Source: JAPYTU01 sp036166735 (GTDB lineage Bacteria > Bacteroidota > Bacteroidia > Cytophagales > MED-G16). Taken from it: a stretch of 40,618 nucleotides of DNA. Every line of letters begins with the position of its first letter. Within the stretch, counting starts at the first letter, position 1. Below, piece after piece: positions 1 to 9,375 of the stretch. Below the pieces are notes generated by a model. The model did not search any database. It was not told the origin of the DNA and saw only the letters and a list, made by a program, of their open reading frames with translations. The DNA is taken from the NCBI GenBank assembly GCA_036166735.1, contig JAYZHG010000012.1, positions 1 through 40,618 on the forward strand, read 5' to 3'. Position numbers and translations under genes: made by a program.

Positions 1-1029
1 GAAAGCTCTTCTGTTGTAAAAACATCTGATTTTGATAATGATGGAGATCAGGATTTATTTGTAGGAATACGTTTAATTCCTCAAAAATATGGTTTACCTG
101 CAAATGGTTATATTTTAGAAAATGATGGAAAGGGTGTTTTTAAAAATATTACTGATTCTATTGCGCCTGGTTTAAAAAAGGTAGGAATGATAACTGATGC
201 TGGTTGGATTGATTTTGATAAAGATGGTGACCAAGATATAATAGTAGTAGGTCATTGGATGCCAATAACATTATATACTAATCATTCAGGTAAGTTTAAA
301 AAATCTGAAATTAAAAATTTCGAAAAATCACATGGATGGTGGAATACAATTCATGTTGAAGATTTAAATAATGATGGATTCGATGATATAATTGTAGGAA
401 ATCATGGACTTAATTCAAGATTTAAAGCACAAGAAGATAAGCCAATTACTATGTATATAAATGATTTTGATAATAATAATAGTATTGAACAAGTAATTTT
501 CCAATTTAATGGAGATAGCTCATATACAATGTCTTTAAAACATGATTTAGTTAAACAAATGCCTAGTTTAAAGAAGAAATATTTAAAATATAATAGTTAT
601 AAAAATCAGACTGTTTATGATATTTTTAAGGCTGAAAAGATTAATTCTAGTATTGTAAACTATATTTATAATCTTGAGACAGCAATTTTTATAAATGATT
701 CGTCTTCATTTAATAAAATAGAAATACCTATTGAATCTCAATTTTCTACTACTAATGCAATTCATGTTGATGATTATAATAATGATGGCTATAAGGATAT
801 TATAATAGGTGGCAATTTGTATGATGTAAAGCCTGAGGTTGGCAGATATGATGCTCAGTATGGTTTGTTGTTATTGGGAAATAAGGAGGGATTTATGAGC
901 ACAAATAATAATTTTTCTGGAGTATCATTTAAAGGTCAGACCAGAGAGTTGTTAAAACTTAAAAGGAATAGAGAAAATATTTTATTTGTCTTAAATAACA
1001 ATGATAAATTGCAATCATTTATATATTAA
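1..1029 (+). CDS. FG-GAP/VCBS-repeat protein, C-terminal part (5' end outside window)
   Basis: The frame is open from the first base, so this is the C-terminal 342 residues of a larger protein; the ATG at 187 is internal to that frame. Aspartate-rich loops of the DxDxDG type recur (DFDNDGDQD, DFDKDGDQD, DLNNDGFDD, DYNNDGYKD), which is the calcium-binding pattern of FG-GAP/VCBS beta-propeller blades. The order of motifs (MITDA, then GWW, then NNDGF, then a kinked YLKYNSY segment, then a terminal blade) matches the C-terminus of the next gene, so the two are tandem paralogs. By family it should be an exported or outer-membrane protein of the CRTAC1/ASPIC-UnbV kind with unknown ligand. The signal sequence cannot be seen. 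The stop is followed after two bases by the next ATG, suggesting co-transcription. Confidence 0.85.
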   Translation, partial: ESSSVVKTSDFDNDGDQDLFVGIRLIPQKYGLPANGYILENDGKGVFKNITDSIAPGLKKVGMITDAGWIDFDKDGDQDIIVVGHWMPITLYTNHSGKFKKSEIKNFEKSHGWWNTIHVEDLNNDGFDDIIVGNHGLNSRFKAQEDKPITMYINDFDNNNSIEQVIFQFNGDSSYTMSLKHDLVKQMPSLKKKYLKYNSYKNQTVYDIFKAEKINSSIVNYIYNLETAIFINDSSSFNKIEIPIESQFSTTNAIHVDDYNNDGYKDIIIGGNLYDVKPEVGRYDAQYGLLLLGNKEGFMSTNNNFSGVSFKGQTRELLKLKRNRENILFVLNNNDKLQSFIY

Positions 1030-1031
1030 TA

Positions 1032-4000
1032 ATGCATAAATTACGATCTTATTTATTTTTATTCATTTTTATATTGTCATGTCAAAAAAAAGAAACACTT
1101 TTTGTTAGATTAACTTCTTCAGAATCTAATATTACTTTTAGAAATGATCTTAATGAGAACGAAGAATTTAATATTATTGAATATTTATATTTTTATAATG
1201 GTGGTGGAGTTGCTGCAGGAGATATTAATAATGATGGATTAATAGATTTATATTTTTCATCTAATCAGAACAGTAATAAGCTTTATTTAAATAGAGGTAA
1301 TTTTTTATTTGAAGATATAACTGCTAAATCGGGAGTTGAATCAATGGGAGAATGGAAGACAGGGGTTAATCTTGTTGATATCAATAATGATGGTTTTTTA
1401 GATATTTATTTAACTAGACTTGGAGGATATAAAAAAATAGAAGGAAAAAATGAGTTATATATTAATAATGGGGATCTTACTTTTTCAGAGAAAGCATCTG
1501 AATTTGGTTTAGACTTTGAAGGATTTTCAACACATTCAGCATTTTTTGATTTTGATAAAGATGGTGATCTCGATATGTATTTGCTAAATCACTCAGTTCA
1601 TACAGAAAGAAGTTATGGAAGTTACAAATTACGTTTTGAAAGAAATGATAAGTCTGGAGATAAATTATTTAGAAATGATTATCAGGATGGAAAATATTTT
1701 TTTAATGATGTATCAGAAAATGCAGGAATTTTGGGAAGTAATATTGGATATGGATTAGGTATAGGCATTAGTGATATTAATAGAGATGGGTGTGTAGATA
1801 TATATGTATCTAATGATTTTAGAGAAAATGATTATTTATATATTAATAATTGTGATGGAACATTTACTGAAAAATTAGAACAATATATGAATCATACATC
1901 TAGATTTTCTATGGGTAATGATATATCCGATATAAATAATGACCAGTATCCAGATATTCTTGTATTGGATATGCTTCCAGAAGATGAAAAAGTTTTAAAA
2001 AATTCTGCTGGGGAGGATCCATATGAAATTTTTAAACTAAAATTAAATTATGGATTTAATAAGCAATTTTCAAGGAATACCCTACAATTAAACAATGGAA
2101 ATAATAGCTTTTCTGAGATAGGTCAATTACTAAATATTCATGCTACTGATTGGAGTTGGTCAACACTTATAGAAGATTTTGATCTTGATGGAAATAATGA
2201 TGTTTTTATAACTAATGGTATAGTTAAAAGACCAAATGATATGGATTACATTAATTTTATTTCTAATGAAAATGTTAAAGGTGGATTAGTTCAGAATCCT
2301 TCTTTAGAAAATGCAGATTTAACAAATCAGATGCCAGATGGAAAAGTTTCCAATTATGCATTTAAAAATCATTCAAATTTAACATTTGAAAATGTTTCTA
2401 AAGATTGGGGTATTGATTATATAGGATATTCAAATGGTTCAACATATGCTGATTTAGATAATGATGGTGATAATGATTTAATAGTAAATAATATAAATGA
2501 CGTTTCTCATGTTTATCAGAATATGACAATGGAAAATTTATCTGACATAAATTATGTAAAAATCAATTTTCATGGGGAAGAGAAAAACCTTAAAGGTGTA
2601 GGAGCAAGTATTAGTATTTGGTTAAAAGATAAAATGTTATATAAAGAAAATTACTTGAATAAAGGTTTTATGTCATCAAAGTCATCAGACCTTATTTTTG
2701 GTTTAGGTAAAAATAAAATTATTGACTCATTAAAAATTGATTGGCCATCAGGAAAATCAGAAATATTATATTCTATCTCTTCTAATCAGAATATGAATTT
2801 TTTTGAAAAAAATGCCACTAAAAGCTTTCAAACAAAAGCAAATAAAAATTATATTTTTCATGATAATACTGATGATGTTGAAATTGATTATTCTCATATA
2901 GAAAATAATTTTAATGATTTTAATCGTGAAGGGTTGATACCATATATGATTTCTAAAGAGGGACCAGCGATGAGTGTTGCTGATATAAATAAAGATGGTA
3001 TATCTGATTTATTTGTAGGTTCTTCTTCTTTTCAAAAATCAAAACTTTTTATTGGTTTACAGACTGGAGGATATAAGTATTCTGAACAATTAGAAATAGA
3101 AAGTGATTCAATTTCCGAGGATGTAAGTGCTGTTTTTTTTGATGCTGATAATGATGAAGATTATGACTTATATGTAGTTAGTGCTGGAAATGAATTTCCA
3201 TTAAAATATCAAAGCACTATGGATAGATTATATATTCTTAATGAAAATGGAAAGTACATAAAAAGTAAAAAATTACCTGAAATATATCAAAATGGATCTG
3301 TTGTAAAGAATTATGATTATGACTATGATGGAGATGAAGATTTATTTATAGGAGGGCGTGTTGTTCCAGGAAAATATGGAATATCTCCTGAGAGTTATTT
3401 TCTAATAAATGATGGAAAAGGTGAGTTTTCTATAGATAAGGATAATTCTTTTAATAATCTTGGAATGATTACTGATGCAGTTTGGGCAGATATTAATAAT
3501 GATAATTATAGTGATTTAGTTTTGTGTGGAGATTGGAATAATATTAAAGTTTTTGAAAACAATAAAAATGGTGTTTTTAAAGAAAATGTAGATTTTATTG
3601 GTAATGATCTGTATGGATGGTGGTTTTCTTTAGAGGCTACGGATGTTAATAATGATGGATTTATGGATATTGTTGCTGGAAATATTGGAGAAAATTCTAA
3701 GTTAAAGCCAACTAATTCTAATCCTGTAAATATGTATTTTGGTGATTTTGATAACAATTCTACTTTAGAACATATCATAACATATTTTAAGAATGGTAGT
3801 GAATTTCCTATATCTAACAAAGATGAAATCACTAAGCAGTTAAATTATTTGAATCGAAATTTTTTATATTATAATGATTTTGCTGGAAAAGATATTGCAC
3901 AAATTTTTTCTAAAAAAACACTTTCAAATTCTAATAAATTATTAGTAAATAATTTTAAATCCACCATTTTTATAAATAATGGAGATGGTTCATTTTCTCT

Positions 4001-4322
4001 AAAAGATCTTCCTATTATTAGTCAGTCTTCCCCTATAAGAACTATTCAAACTTTAGATTATAATAATGATACTAATATAGATCTGATTTTATTAGGAAAT
4101 ATGTCATCAGTATCTCCTTTCTTTGGTGCGTTCGATTCAAATTATGGCATCCTTCTTGAAGGAAATGGGATGGGAGATTTTAGTTATATAAATCAAGCTA
4201 AGAGTGGTCTAAAAATTAAGGGTGATGTAGTAAAAATATTACCTTTAAATAACAAGAAATCTGATTTTGTTATTGCAAAAAATGATAAAAAATTAAGTTT
4301 TATTAAGATCAATAAAGATTAA
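1032..4322 (+). CDS. FG-GAP/VCBS-repeat lipoprotein with ASPIC/UnbV domain (CRTAC1-like)
   Basis: A 1096-residue lipoprotein: the N-terminus has a basic start, a hydrophobic stretch and the lipobox FILSC, so it should be lipidated and held at the outer membrane. At least twelve DxDxDG-type loops (for example DINNDGLID, DFDKDGDLD, DINRDGCVD, DLDNDGDND, DVNNDGFMD) spread along the chain indicate two FG-GAP/VCBS beta-propeller regions. Between them, at about residues 505-578, lies an ASPIC/UnbV domain (GVGASISIW ... FGLGKN ... DWPSGK). The family is common in Bacteroidota, often near SusC/SusD or haloperoxidase-type genes; the substrate is unknown and likely an extracellular glycan or phosphoester (inference). 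It follows its paralog by two bases. A 110-bp gap separates it from the PAP2/haloperoxidase gene. The family is secure, the function is not known. Confidence 0.88.
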   Translation: MHKLRSYLFLFIFILSCQKKETLFVRLTSSESNITFRNDLNENEEFNIIEYLYFYNGGGVAAGDINNDGLIDLYFSSNQNSNKLYLNRGNFLFEDITAKSGVESMGEWKTGVNLVDINNDGFLDIYLTRLGGYKKIEGKNELYINNGDLTFSEKASEFGLDFEGFSTHSAFFDFDKDGDLDMYLLNHSVHTERSYGSYKLRFERNDKSGDKLFRNDYQDGKYFFNDVSENAGILGSNIGYGLGIGISDINRDGCVDIYVSNDFRENDYLYINNCDGTFTEKLEQYMNHTSRFSMGNDISDINNDQYPDILVLDMLPEDEKVLKNSAGEDPYEIFKLKLNYGFNKQFSRNTLQLNNGNNSFSEIGQLLNIHATDWSWSTLIEDFDLDGNNDVFITNGIVKRPNDMDYINFISNENVKGGLVQNPSLENADLTNQMPDGKVSNYAFKNHSNLTFENVSKDWGIDYIGYSNGSTYADLDNDGDNDLIVNNINDVSHVYQNMTMENLSDINYVKINFHGEEKNLKGVGASISIWLKDKMLYKENYLNKGFMSSKSSDLIFGLGKNKIIDSLKIDWPSGKSEILYSISSNQNMNFFEKNATKSFQTKANKNYIFHDNTDDVEIDYSHIENNFNDFNREGLIPYMISKEGPAMSVADINKDGISDLFVGSSSFQKSKLFIGLQTGGYKYSEQLEIESDSISEDVSAVFFDADNDEDYDLYVVSAGNEFPLKYQSTMDRLYILNENGKYIKSKKLPEIYQNGSVVKNYDYDYDGDEDLFIGGRVVPGKYGISPESYFLINDGKGEFSIDKDNSFNNLGMITDAVWADINNDNYSDLVLCGDWNNIKVFENNKNGVFKENVDFIGNDLYGWWFSLEATDVNNDGFMDIVAGNIGENSKLKPTNSNPVNMYFGDFDNNSTLEHIITYFKNGSEFPISNKDEITKQLNYLNRNFLYYNDFAGKDIAQIFSKKTLSNSNKLLVNNFKSTIFINNGDGSFSLKDLPIISQSSPIRTIQTLDYNNDTNIDLILLGNMSSVSPFFGAFDSNYGILLEGNGMGDFSYINQAKSGLKIKGDVVKILPLNNKKSDFVIAKNDKKLSFIKINKD

Positions 4323-4378
4323 ATTTTTTTTGTTTGAGAATAAATTTGAGATAATTCTGGTTTTTTTTAAAATAAAAT

Positions 4379-4390
4379 TAAATTTACAAT
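4379..4390 (+). promoter_or_regulatory. Putative -7 promoter element TAAATTTACAAT
   Basis: Lies 42 bases before the ATG at 4433 in the only intergenic gap of this region. The same TAnATTTACAAT string occurs before glpF (9341) and tatA (33859), and it resembles the Bacteroidota -7 consensus TAnnTTTG with A in place of the final G. No clear TTG lies 19 bases upstream. A second consensus-like string, TAAATTTG, is at 4341-4348. Inference only. Confidence 0.3.
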
Positions 4391-4432
4391 TCCTATTATA
4401 TAATTAAATTTTGGTTTTATAATTTTATTAAA

Positions 4433-5779
4433 ATGTTAAGAAAAGTCTCATTATTATCAATTTTCATTATTTTATTTTCATGTTCTACTTATGATAAGTA
4501 TAAGAATAATATTGAATTTTATGAGGATTCTGAACTTTTTCGTAAATCAATGAAAAAGTTATCAGATATTATTGTTTATGATATTTTTTCTCCTCCAGTT
4601 GCTTCAAGAATTTATGTTTATCCTACTATTGCTGCCTACGAAGTTTTAATAAATGATAATCCCTCCTATAAAAGTTTTTCTGGTCAATTAACAGATTTAA
4701 ATAATATTCCTAAGCCTGATCTTAACTTAGAATACTCTTTTCCATTAGCTAGTATACATGCTTTTTTAACTGTTGGTAAGGATCTAATTTTTTCAGAAAA
4801 TAAAATAATTGAATTTCAAAAAAATCTTTATGATGAGTTAAAGAGTAAGGGAATTCCAAATGATATATATAAAAGATCTATTAGTTATGGGGAAGAAGTC
4901 GCAAGGCATATAATGAATTGGTATGATAACGATAATTATAAAGAAACTAGATCTTTTCCAAAATATACTATACTTCATGAAGATGTTTATTGGAAGCCTA
5001 CTCCTCCTGATTATATGGAAGGAATAGAACCTCATTGGGATAAAATAAGAACTTTGGTAGTTGATTCATCAAATCAATTTGTGATTAAACCACCACCTGA
5101 CTTTAGTTTAAATCCTGATACTAAATTTTATGATGATATTATGGAAGTATATGATATAGGTATAAATTTAACTGATGAGCAAAAAGAAATTGCTAGTTTT
5201 TGGGATTGTAATCCTTATGTTTCTCACCATAAGGGTCATGCTATGTTTGCAACAAAAAAAATAACTCCTGGTGGACATTGGATTGAGATTACTTCTCTTG
5301 TTACACGTGATGCTAGTCTTAATTTAATGGAAACTATAAAAACATATTCGATGGTATCTATTGGGCTTTTTGATGCTTTTATTGTGTGTTGGGATGAAAA
5401 ATGGAGAAGTATTTTAGTTAGGCCTGAAACGGTAATTAATCAATATTTTGATGAAGACTGGATACCTTTTTTACAAACACCACCATTTCCTGAATATACT
5501 TCAGGTCACTCAGTTATTTCTAGAGCATCTGCTGTTATTTTAACGGCTTTGCTTGGCGATAAATTTGAATTTCTTGATACATCTGAAACTGAGTATGGAT
5601 TACCATCAAGATCATTTGGTAGTTTTATTGAGGCTTCGGATGAGGCAGCAATTAGTAGAATATATGGTGGGATACATTATATGCCTGCTATAACTTATGG
5701 TGTTGAACAAGGAGAGAAAGTTGGTAAATTTGTTTTAGATAATATTGATATTGTAAACACAACCCTTTCAATAAAATAA
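4433..5779 (+). CDS. Vanadium-dependent haloperoxidase/PAP2-phosphatase family lipoprotein
   Basis: A 448-residue exported lipoprotein (N-terminal hydrophobic stretch ending in lipobox LFSC). The three motifs of the vanadium haloperoxidase/PAP2 superfamily are complete: K323-x6-R330-P331, then S357-G358-H359 (as TSGH rather than PSGH), then S408-R409-x5-H415. The spacings (K to R seven residues, R to H six) equal those of fungal vanadium chloroperoxidase, as I recall them. The acidic residue that follows the last histidine in classical PAP2 phosphatases (HxxxD) is replaced by alanine. It may therefore be a halide-oxidising enzyme, an acid phosphatase, or neither; sequence alone does not decide. 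The stop codon is separated from the glpK ATG by one base, so it is very likely co-translated with the glycerol genes. It acts outside the cytoplasm. Confidence 0.85.
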   Translation: MLRKVSLLSIFIILFSCSTYDKYKNNIEFYEDSELFRKSMKKLSDIIVYDIFSPPVASRIYVYPTIAAYEVLINDNPSYKSFSGQLTDLNNIPKPDLNLEYSFPLASIHAFLTVGKDLIFSENKIIEFQKNLYDELKSKGIPNDIYKRSISYGEEVARHIMNWYDNDNYKETRSFPKYTILHEDVYWKPTPPDYMEGIEPHWDKIRTLVVDSSNQFVIKPPPDFSLNPDTKFYDDIMEVYDIGINLTDEQKEIASFWDCNPYVSHHKGHAMFATKKITPGGHWIEITSLVTRDASLNLMETIKTYSMVSIGLFDAFIVCWDEKWRSILVRPETVINQYFDEDWIPFLQTPPFPEYTSGHSVISRASAVILTALLGDKFEFLDTSETEYGLPSRSFGSFIEASDEAAISRIYGGIHYMPAITYGVEQGEKVGKFVLDNIDIVNTTLSIK

Positions 5780-5780
5780 A

Positions 5781-7262
5781 ATGAAATATGTAATTGCTCT
5801 TGATCAGGGAACAACTAGTTCAAGAGCTATATTAATTGATGAAATTGGAAATCTTATTGATATTAAACAAAAGGAATTTTCTCAAATATTTCCAAATCGG
5901 GGATGGGTAGAACATGATCCTTTAGAGATTCTGAGTTCACAAATCAAAGTTTTTGAAGATTTATTATCAAGTAATAGTATTGATCCAAAATCTATTATAA
6001 GTTTAGGAATAACTAATCAAAGAGAAACTACAGTACTATGGGATAAGGATACTGGAAACCCACTTTACAATGCAATTGTTTGGCAAGATAAAAGAACTGC
6101 TAATATTTGTGAAAAAATCAAAAAAGATGGTCTCGAGGAATATATAAAAGAAAATACTGGACTTGTTGTTGATTCTTATTTTTCAGCAACAAAAATTAAA
6201 TGGATTATTGATAATGTTGATGGGGTTAAAGATAAAGTTAAAAAAAATAAGGTTTTAGCAGGAACTATAGATTCTTGGCTCATCTATAATTTAACTTCTT
6301 TTAAATTTCATTTTACAGATTTTACTAATGCATCAAGAACAATGGTTTTTAATATTAAATCATTAAAATGGGATAGTAAAATTCTTAATTATTTAGATAT
6401 TCCCAAGTCTATTTTACCAAATGTATTACCTTCTTCTTCTGATTTTGGAACCTTTAATTATAAAGGTTGTAATATTCCAATTAATGGAGTTGCTGGAGAT
6501 CAACAGTCTGCTTTATTTGGTCAGGCGTGTTTTGAAGATGGAATGGTAAAAAATACTTATGGAACGGGATGTTTTCTTTTAATGAATACTGGTAAAAAAA
6601 TGAATTTATCGCAAAATGGTCTTCTTACAACCATTGCTTGTTCAACTACAAAATCAATTAATTATGCCCTTGAAGGAAGTGTATTTATTGCTGGTGCTGC
6701 AATTCAATGGCTTAGAGATTCATTAAAGGTTATTAAGAGTGCCTCTGAAACTGAAGAAATTGCTAATTCTATTTTGGAACTTGAAGATATTTATGTTGTC
6801 CCTGCTTTTGCTGGTCTAGGAGCACCATATTGGGATATGTATTCTAGGGGAGCAATTTTTGGGCTTACGAGAGATACTGGTAAAGATCATATAGTAAAGG
6901 CGACCCTTGAATCTTTGGCATATCAAACTAAAGATATAATAGATGTTATGGAAAAAGATTCAAATTTAGAATTGAAATCTTTGAAGGTTGATGGTGGAGC
7001 ATGTAATAATAATTACCTTATGCAGTTTCAATCTGATATATTAAATTCTGATGTTTTAAGACCAGAAATTATTGAATCAACAGCTATGGGAGCGGGATAT
7101 TTAGCAGGAATTTATTCTTCTTTATGGGATAAAAATAAAATTATTTCGAATCAAAAAATAAATAAAATATTTAAGCCAAATATAGATAGTAAAAAAAGAA
7201 AAAAATTATATTTAGGCTGGAATAAGGCTGTAAATAGAACTTTAAATTGGATAGAAAAATAA
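5781..7262 (+). CDS. glpK: Glycerol kinase
   Basis: Phosphorylates glycerol with ATP to sn-glycerol 3-phosphate in the cytoplasm, trapping glycerol that enters through GlpF. The 493 residues match the usual length of about 500. The FGGY/ASKHA phosphate-binding loop DQGTTSSR is at residues 8-15, TNQRET at 78-83, the glycerol-binding DSYFSATK at 131-138, catalytic-base GDQQ with D240, and the late GGACNNN and AFAGLGAPYW motifs are all present. It starts one base after the PAP2/haloperoxidase lipoprotein and its last 16 bases overlap the start of glpD, so the three genes form one transcription unit. No Shine-Dalgarno sequence precedes it, which is normal for the phylum. Confidence 0.97.
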   Translation: MKYVIALDQGTTSSRAILIDEIGNLIDIKQKEFSQIFPNRGWVEHDPLEILSSQIKVFEDLLSSNSIDPKSIISLGITNQRETTVLWDKDTGNPLYNAIVWQDKRTANICEKIKKDGLEEYIKENTGLVVDSYFSATKIKWIIDNVDGVKDKVKKNKVLAGTIDSWLIYNLTSFKFHFTDFTNASRTMVFNIKSLKWDSKILNYLDIPKSILPNVLPSSSDFGTFNYKGCNIPINGVAGDQQSALFGQACFEDGMVKNTYGTGCFLLMNTGKKMNLSQNGLLTTIACSTTKSINYALEGSVFIAGAAIQWLRDSLKVIKSASETEEIANSILELEDIYVVPAFAGLGAPYWDMYSRGAIFGLTRDTGKDHIVKATLESLAYQTKDIIDVMEKDSNLELKSLKVDGGACNNNYLMQFQSDILNSDVLRPEIIESTAMGAGYLAGIYSSLWDKNKIISNQKINKIFKPNIDSKKRKKLYLGWNKAVNRTLNWIEK

Positions 7263-8866
7263 ATTTCTTTTCTTCAAAAAATAGAGATAAATTAAAATCA
7301 CAACTTACTTCAATTCATTTTGATTTAATAGTAATTGGTGGAGGTATAACAGGATCAGGAATATGTTTAGATGCTGTTGCTAGGGGGATGAAGGTTTGTT
7401 TAATAGAGATGAATGATTTTGCCTCGGGGACCAGTAGTAAATCAACTAAACTTATACATGGAGGTTTACGATATTTAGAGCAATTTAAATTTAATTTAGT
7501 TCATGAAATTGGAAGTGAAAGAACAGTTTTACATAGGTTAGCTCCTTCAATTGTTAAGTCAGAAAAAATGCTTCTCCCTATAAAAAATAATGGGAAACTA
7601 AATAAGTTGTCGACATCAATAGCTCTTTCGATTTATGATTATTTAGCTGGAGTTAGAATAAAAGATAAAAAACAAATCTTATCAAAAAAAGAAATAGAAC
7701 TAAAGGAACCTTTGCTTAAAAAGGATGGATTAAATGGAGGTGCAATTTATTCAGAATATAGAACTGATGATGCTAGGTTAACTATTGAATTATTAAAAAA
7801 AGCCAGTAAAATGGGTGCTTTCCCTATTAATTATATTAAAGCAAATGAATTTATTATAAAGGAAGATAAGGTTTGTGGAATAAATTGTTCAGATACAATA
7901 AATGGTGATTCTTTTCCTGTATTTTCATCTACAGTAGTAAATGCTGCTGGTCCATGGGTTGATGATATGTTAAAAAATGAAAATAATAAACTCATTCTTT
8001 CTAAGGGAGTTCATATAGTTGTTCCTTATAAAAAATTCCCATTGAAACAATCAATATATTTTGATGCTATAGATAATCGTATGATTTTTGCAATTCCAAG
8101 AAATAACACAACTTATATAGGAACAACTGATACTAAATATTCACTTGATAAGAATAATATAAAAATTTTAAAGTCAGAGGTTAAATATTTATTGGAGTCT
8201 GTAAATAATTATTTTTCCATAATTTTAACCATAAATGATGTTATTTCGAGTTGGTCAGGACTAAGACCACTTATAAAAGCAGAAGGTAAAAAAGTTACTG
8301 AAATATCTCGTAAAGATGAGATTTTTGTTTCAGACAATGGAATTATAACAATTGCTGGTGGTAAATTGACAGGGTATAGGAAGATGGCAGAAAGAGTAGT
8401 TGATATGGTTATTAAAGCAAAGAATCATAAATCATTTAATAAATGTATTACTAGTAATATAAAGTTGTATGAATCTGAACATTTGAATCAAATTAAAAAA
8501 GAAATTTTTAGTTATTTGTTAAAAAATAATCACTCAAAGGATCAAGCAGTAGTATTATATGATATTTATGGAGAAAATCTTAAAGAAATCATCAAAATAT
8601 CTAAAACTCTTAAATTTTTTAGTAAAGTGAATGCAATAATTATTTCTGAATTTATTTATTGTTTTGAAAATGAGATGTGTCAAAAACTTCTAGATTTCTT
8701 TTCTCAAAGAACAGGTAGAGTATATTTTGAAATCGAAAAAGTTTCAGATCAAGTAGAAATAATAAAAGAAACCTATAAAAGATTGAAAAACATTTCAGAA
8801 AAAGAATTTGATTTAGAAAGACTTGAATTAAAAAATTATATTAATAGTATTACGACTTTTATTTAA
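7247..8866 (+). CDS. glpD: Aerobic-type FAD-dependent glycerol-3-phosphate dehydrogenase
   Basis: Oxidises glycerol 3-phosphate to dihydroxyacetone phosphate and passes electrons to the quinone pool at the inner face of the cytoplasmic membrane. The 539-residue protein has the dinucleotide-binding motif VIGGGITGSG at residues 29-38, the family signature HGGLRYLE at 71-78, and the second FAD-contacting segment IAGGKLTGYR near residue 370. A helical C-terminal domain follows, as in GlpD. The ATG lies inside glpK (16-base overlap), indicating translational coupling. Its 3' end overlaps the convergent LEA14-like gene by 8 bases. No membrane helix is needed, since GlpD is a monotopic protein. Confidence 0.97.
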   Translation: MDRKINFFSSKNRDKLKSQLTSIHFDLIVIGGGITGSGICLDAVARGMKVCLIEMNDFASGTSSKSTKLIHGGLRYLEQFKFNLVHEIGSERTVLHRLAPSIVKSEKMLLPIKNNGKLNKLSTSIALSIYDYLAGVRIKDKKQILSKKEIELKEPLLKKDGLNGGAIYSEYRTDDARLTIELLKKASKMGAFPINYIKANEFIIKEDKVCGINCSDTINGDSFPVFSSTVVNAAGPWVDDMLKNENNKLILSKGVHIVVPYKKFPLKQSIYFDAIDNRMIFAIPRNNTTYIGTTDTKYSLDKNNIKILKSEVKYLLESVNNYFSIILTINDVISSWSGLRPLIKAEGKKVTEISRKDEIFVSDNGIITIAGGKLTGYRKMAERVVDMVIKAKNHKSFNKCITSNIKLYESEHLNQIKKEIFSYLLKNNHSKDQAVVLYDIYGENLKEIIKISKTLKFFSKVNAIIISEFIYCFENEMCQKLLDFFSQRTGRVYFEIEKVSDQVEIIKETYKRLKNISEKEFDLERLELKNYINSITTFI

Positions 8867-9317
8867 TTAAGTCTTTTACATTTCCTATTGAATAATTTAT
8901 TTCAATTTTATCTTTAAAACCATATGCTTTAGCTTCTGCGAAACCTTTAAATAGTAGATTAACTTTTTCAGTTCCTATTAAAAGTTTTAATCCTTTCTTA
9001 TTTAGAAATTCTTCTAGATTTTTTACATTAACATCACCTGAAATATTTAATGTTGATTCTATAGAATTTGAAAGCTCTTTGCTATTATCATCATCAATGT
9101 TAACTAAAAGTATATCATCAGCATATATTCCAACATTTACTTTAGTTATTGTAATTTTTACATTATTCGGATTTAATAAAATAATGTCTGCTGATATTAT
9201 AAGTTCATTATTTTTTAAATTATCAATTTTTAAATTTTTAATTTCTTGAAACTCTATTGGTTCGATAGGTTTACAGCTAATGTAAAAAAATAAAATAATT
9301 GGAAATATTTTTTTCAA
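8859..9317 (-). CDS. LEA14-like (LEA type 2) lipoprotein
   Basis: A 152-residue lipoprotein with a short signal and the lipobox FYISC. The mature part reads as one immunoglobulin-like LEA14/WHy domain: a strand pattern with the diagnostic ADIILLNPNNVKITI segment (alternating strands ending in NPN), then a second half ending in the AKAYGFKDKIEI strand. Family members are small envelope proteins of unclear role. It lies antisense in the glycerol cluster: its tail overlaps the glpD tail by 8 bases and its start faces glpF across 58 bases. Its position may be incidental to glycerol metabolism. Confidence 0.75.
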   Translation of the reverse strand: MKKIFPIILFFYISCKPIEPIEFQEIKNLKIDNLKNNELIISADIILLNPNNVKITITKVNVGIYADDILLVNIDDDNSKELSNSIESTLNISGDVNVKNLEEFLNKKGLKLLIGTEKVNLLFKGFAEAKAYGFKDKIEINYSIGNVKDLIK

Positions 9318-9340
9318 TTTTTAAAGCTTAAAAAGTTTTA

Positions 9341-9352
9341 TACATTTACAAT
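9341..9352 (+). promoter_or_regulatory. Putative -7 promoter element TACATTTACAAT for glpF
   Basis: Lies in the 58-bp gap between the divergent LEA14-like and glpF genes, 23 bases before the glpF ATG. It is one of three copies of TAnATTTACAAT found just upstream of genes in this window. There is no convincing -33 TTG. It would make glpF-glpQ-pfkB a separate transcript from glpK-glpD. Confidence 0.35.
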
Positions 9353-9375
9353 ATTAATCTATAAAAAATAAAAAT

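Noticed and set aside
3506..3832. 108-codon minus-strand frame inside the FG-GAP lipoprotein gene
   Set aside because: It is a shadow of a repeat-rich coding region with no family resemblance or start context.
1200..4100. Repeated AATAATGATGGA-type DNA, considered as a CRISPR or satellite array
   Set aside because: Spacing is irregular and each copy encodes a DxDxDG calcium loop, so these are protein-level repeats.
8850..8885. GACTT/AAGTC inverted repeat at the glpD/LEA14 junction as a bidirectional terminator
   Set aside because: Only a 5-bp stem with a 10-base loop; too weak in this AT-rich background.
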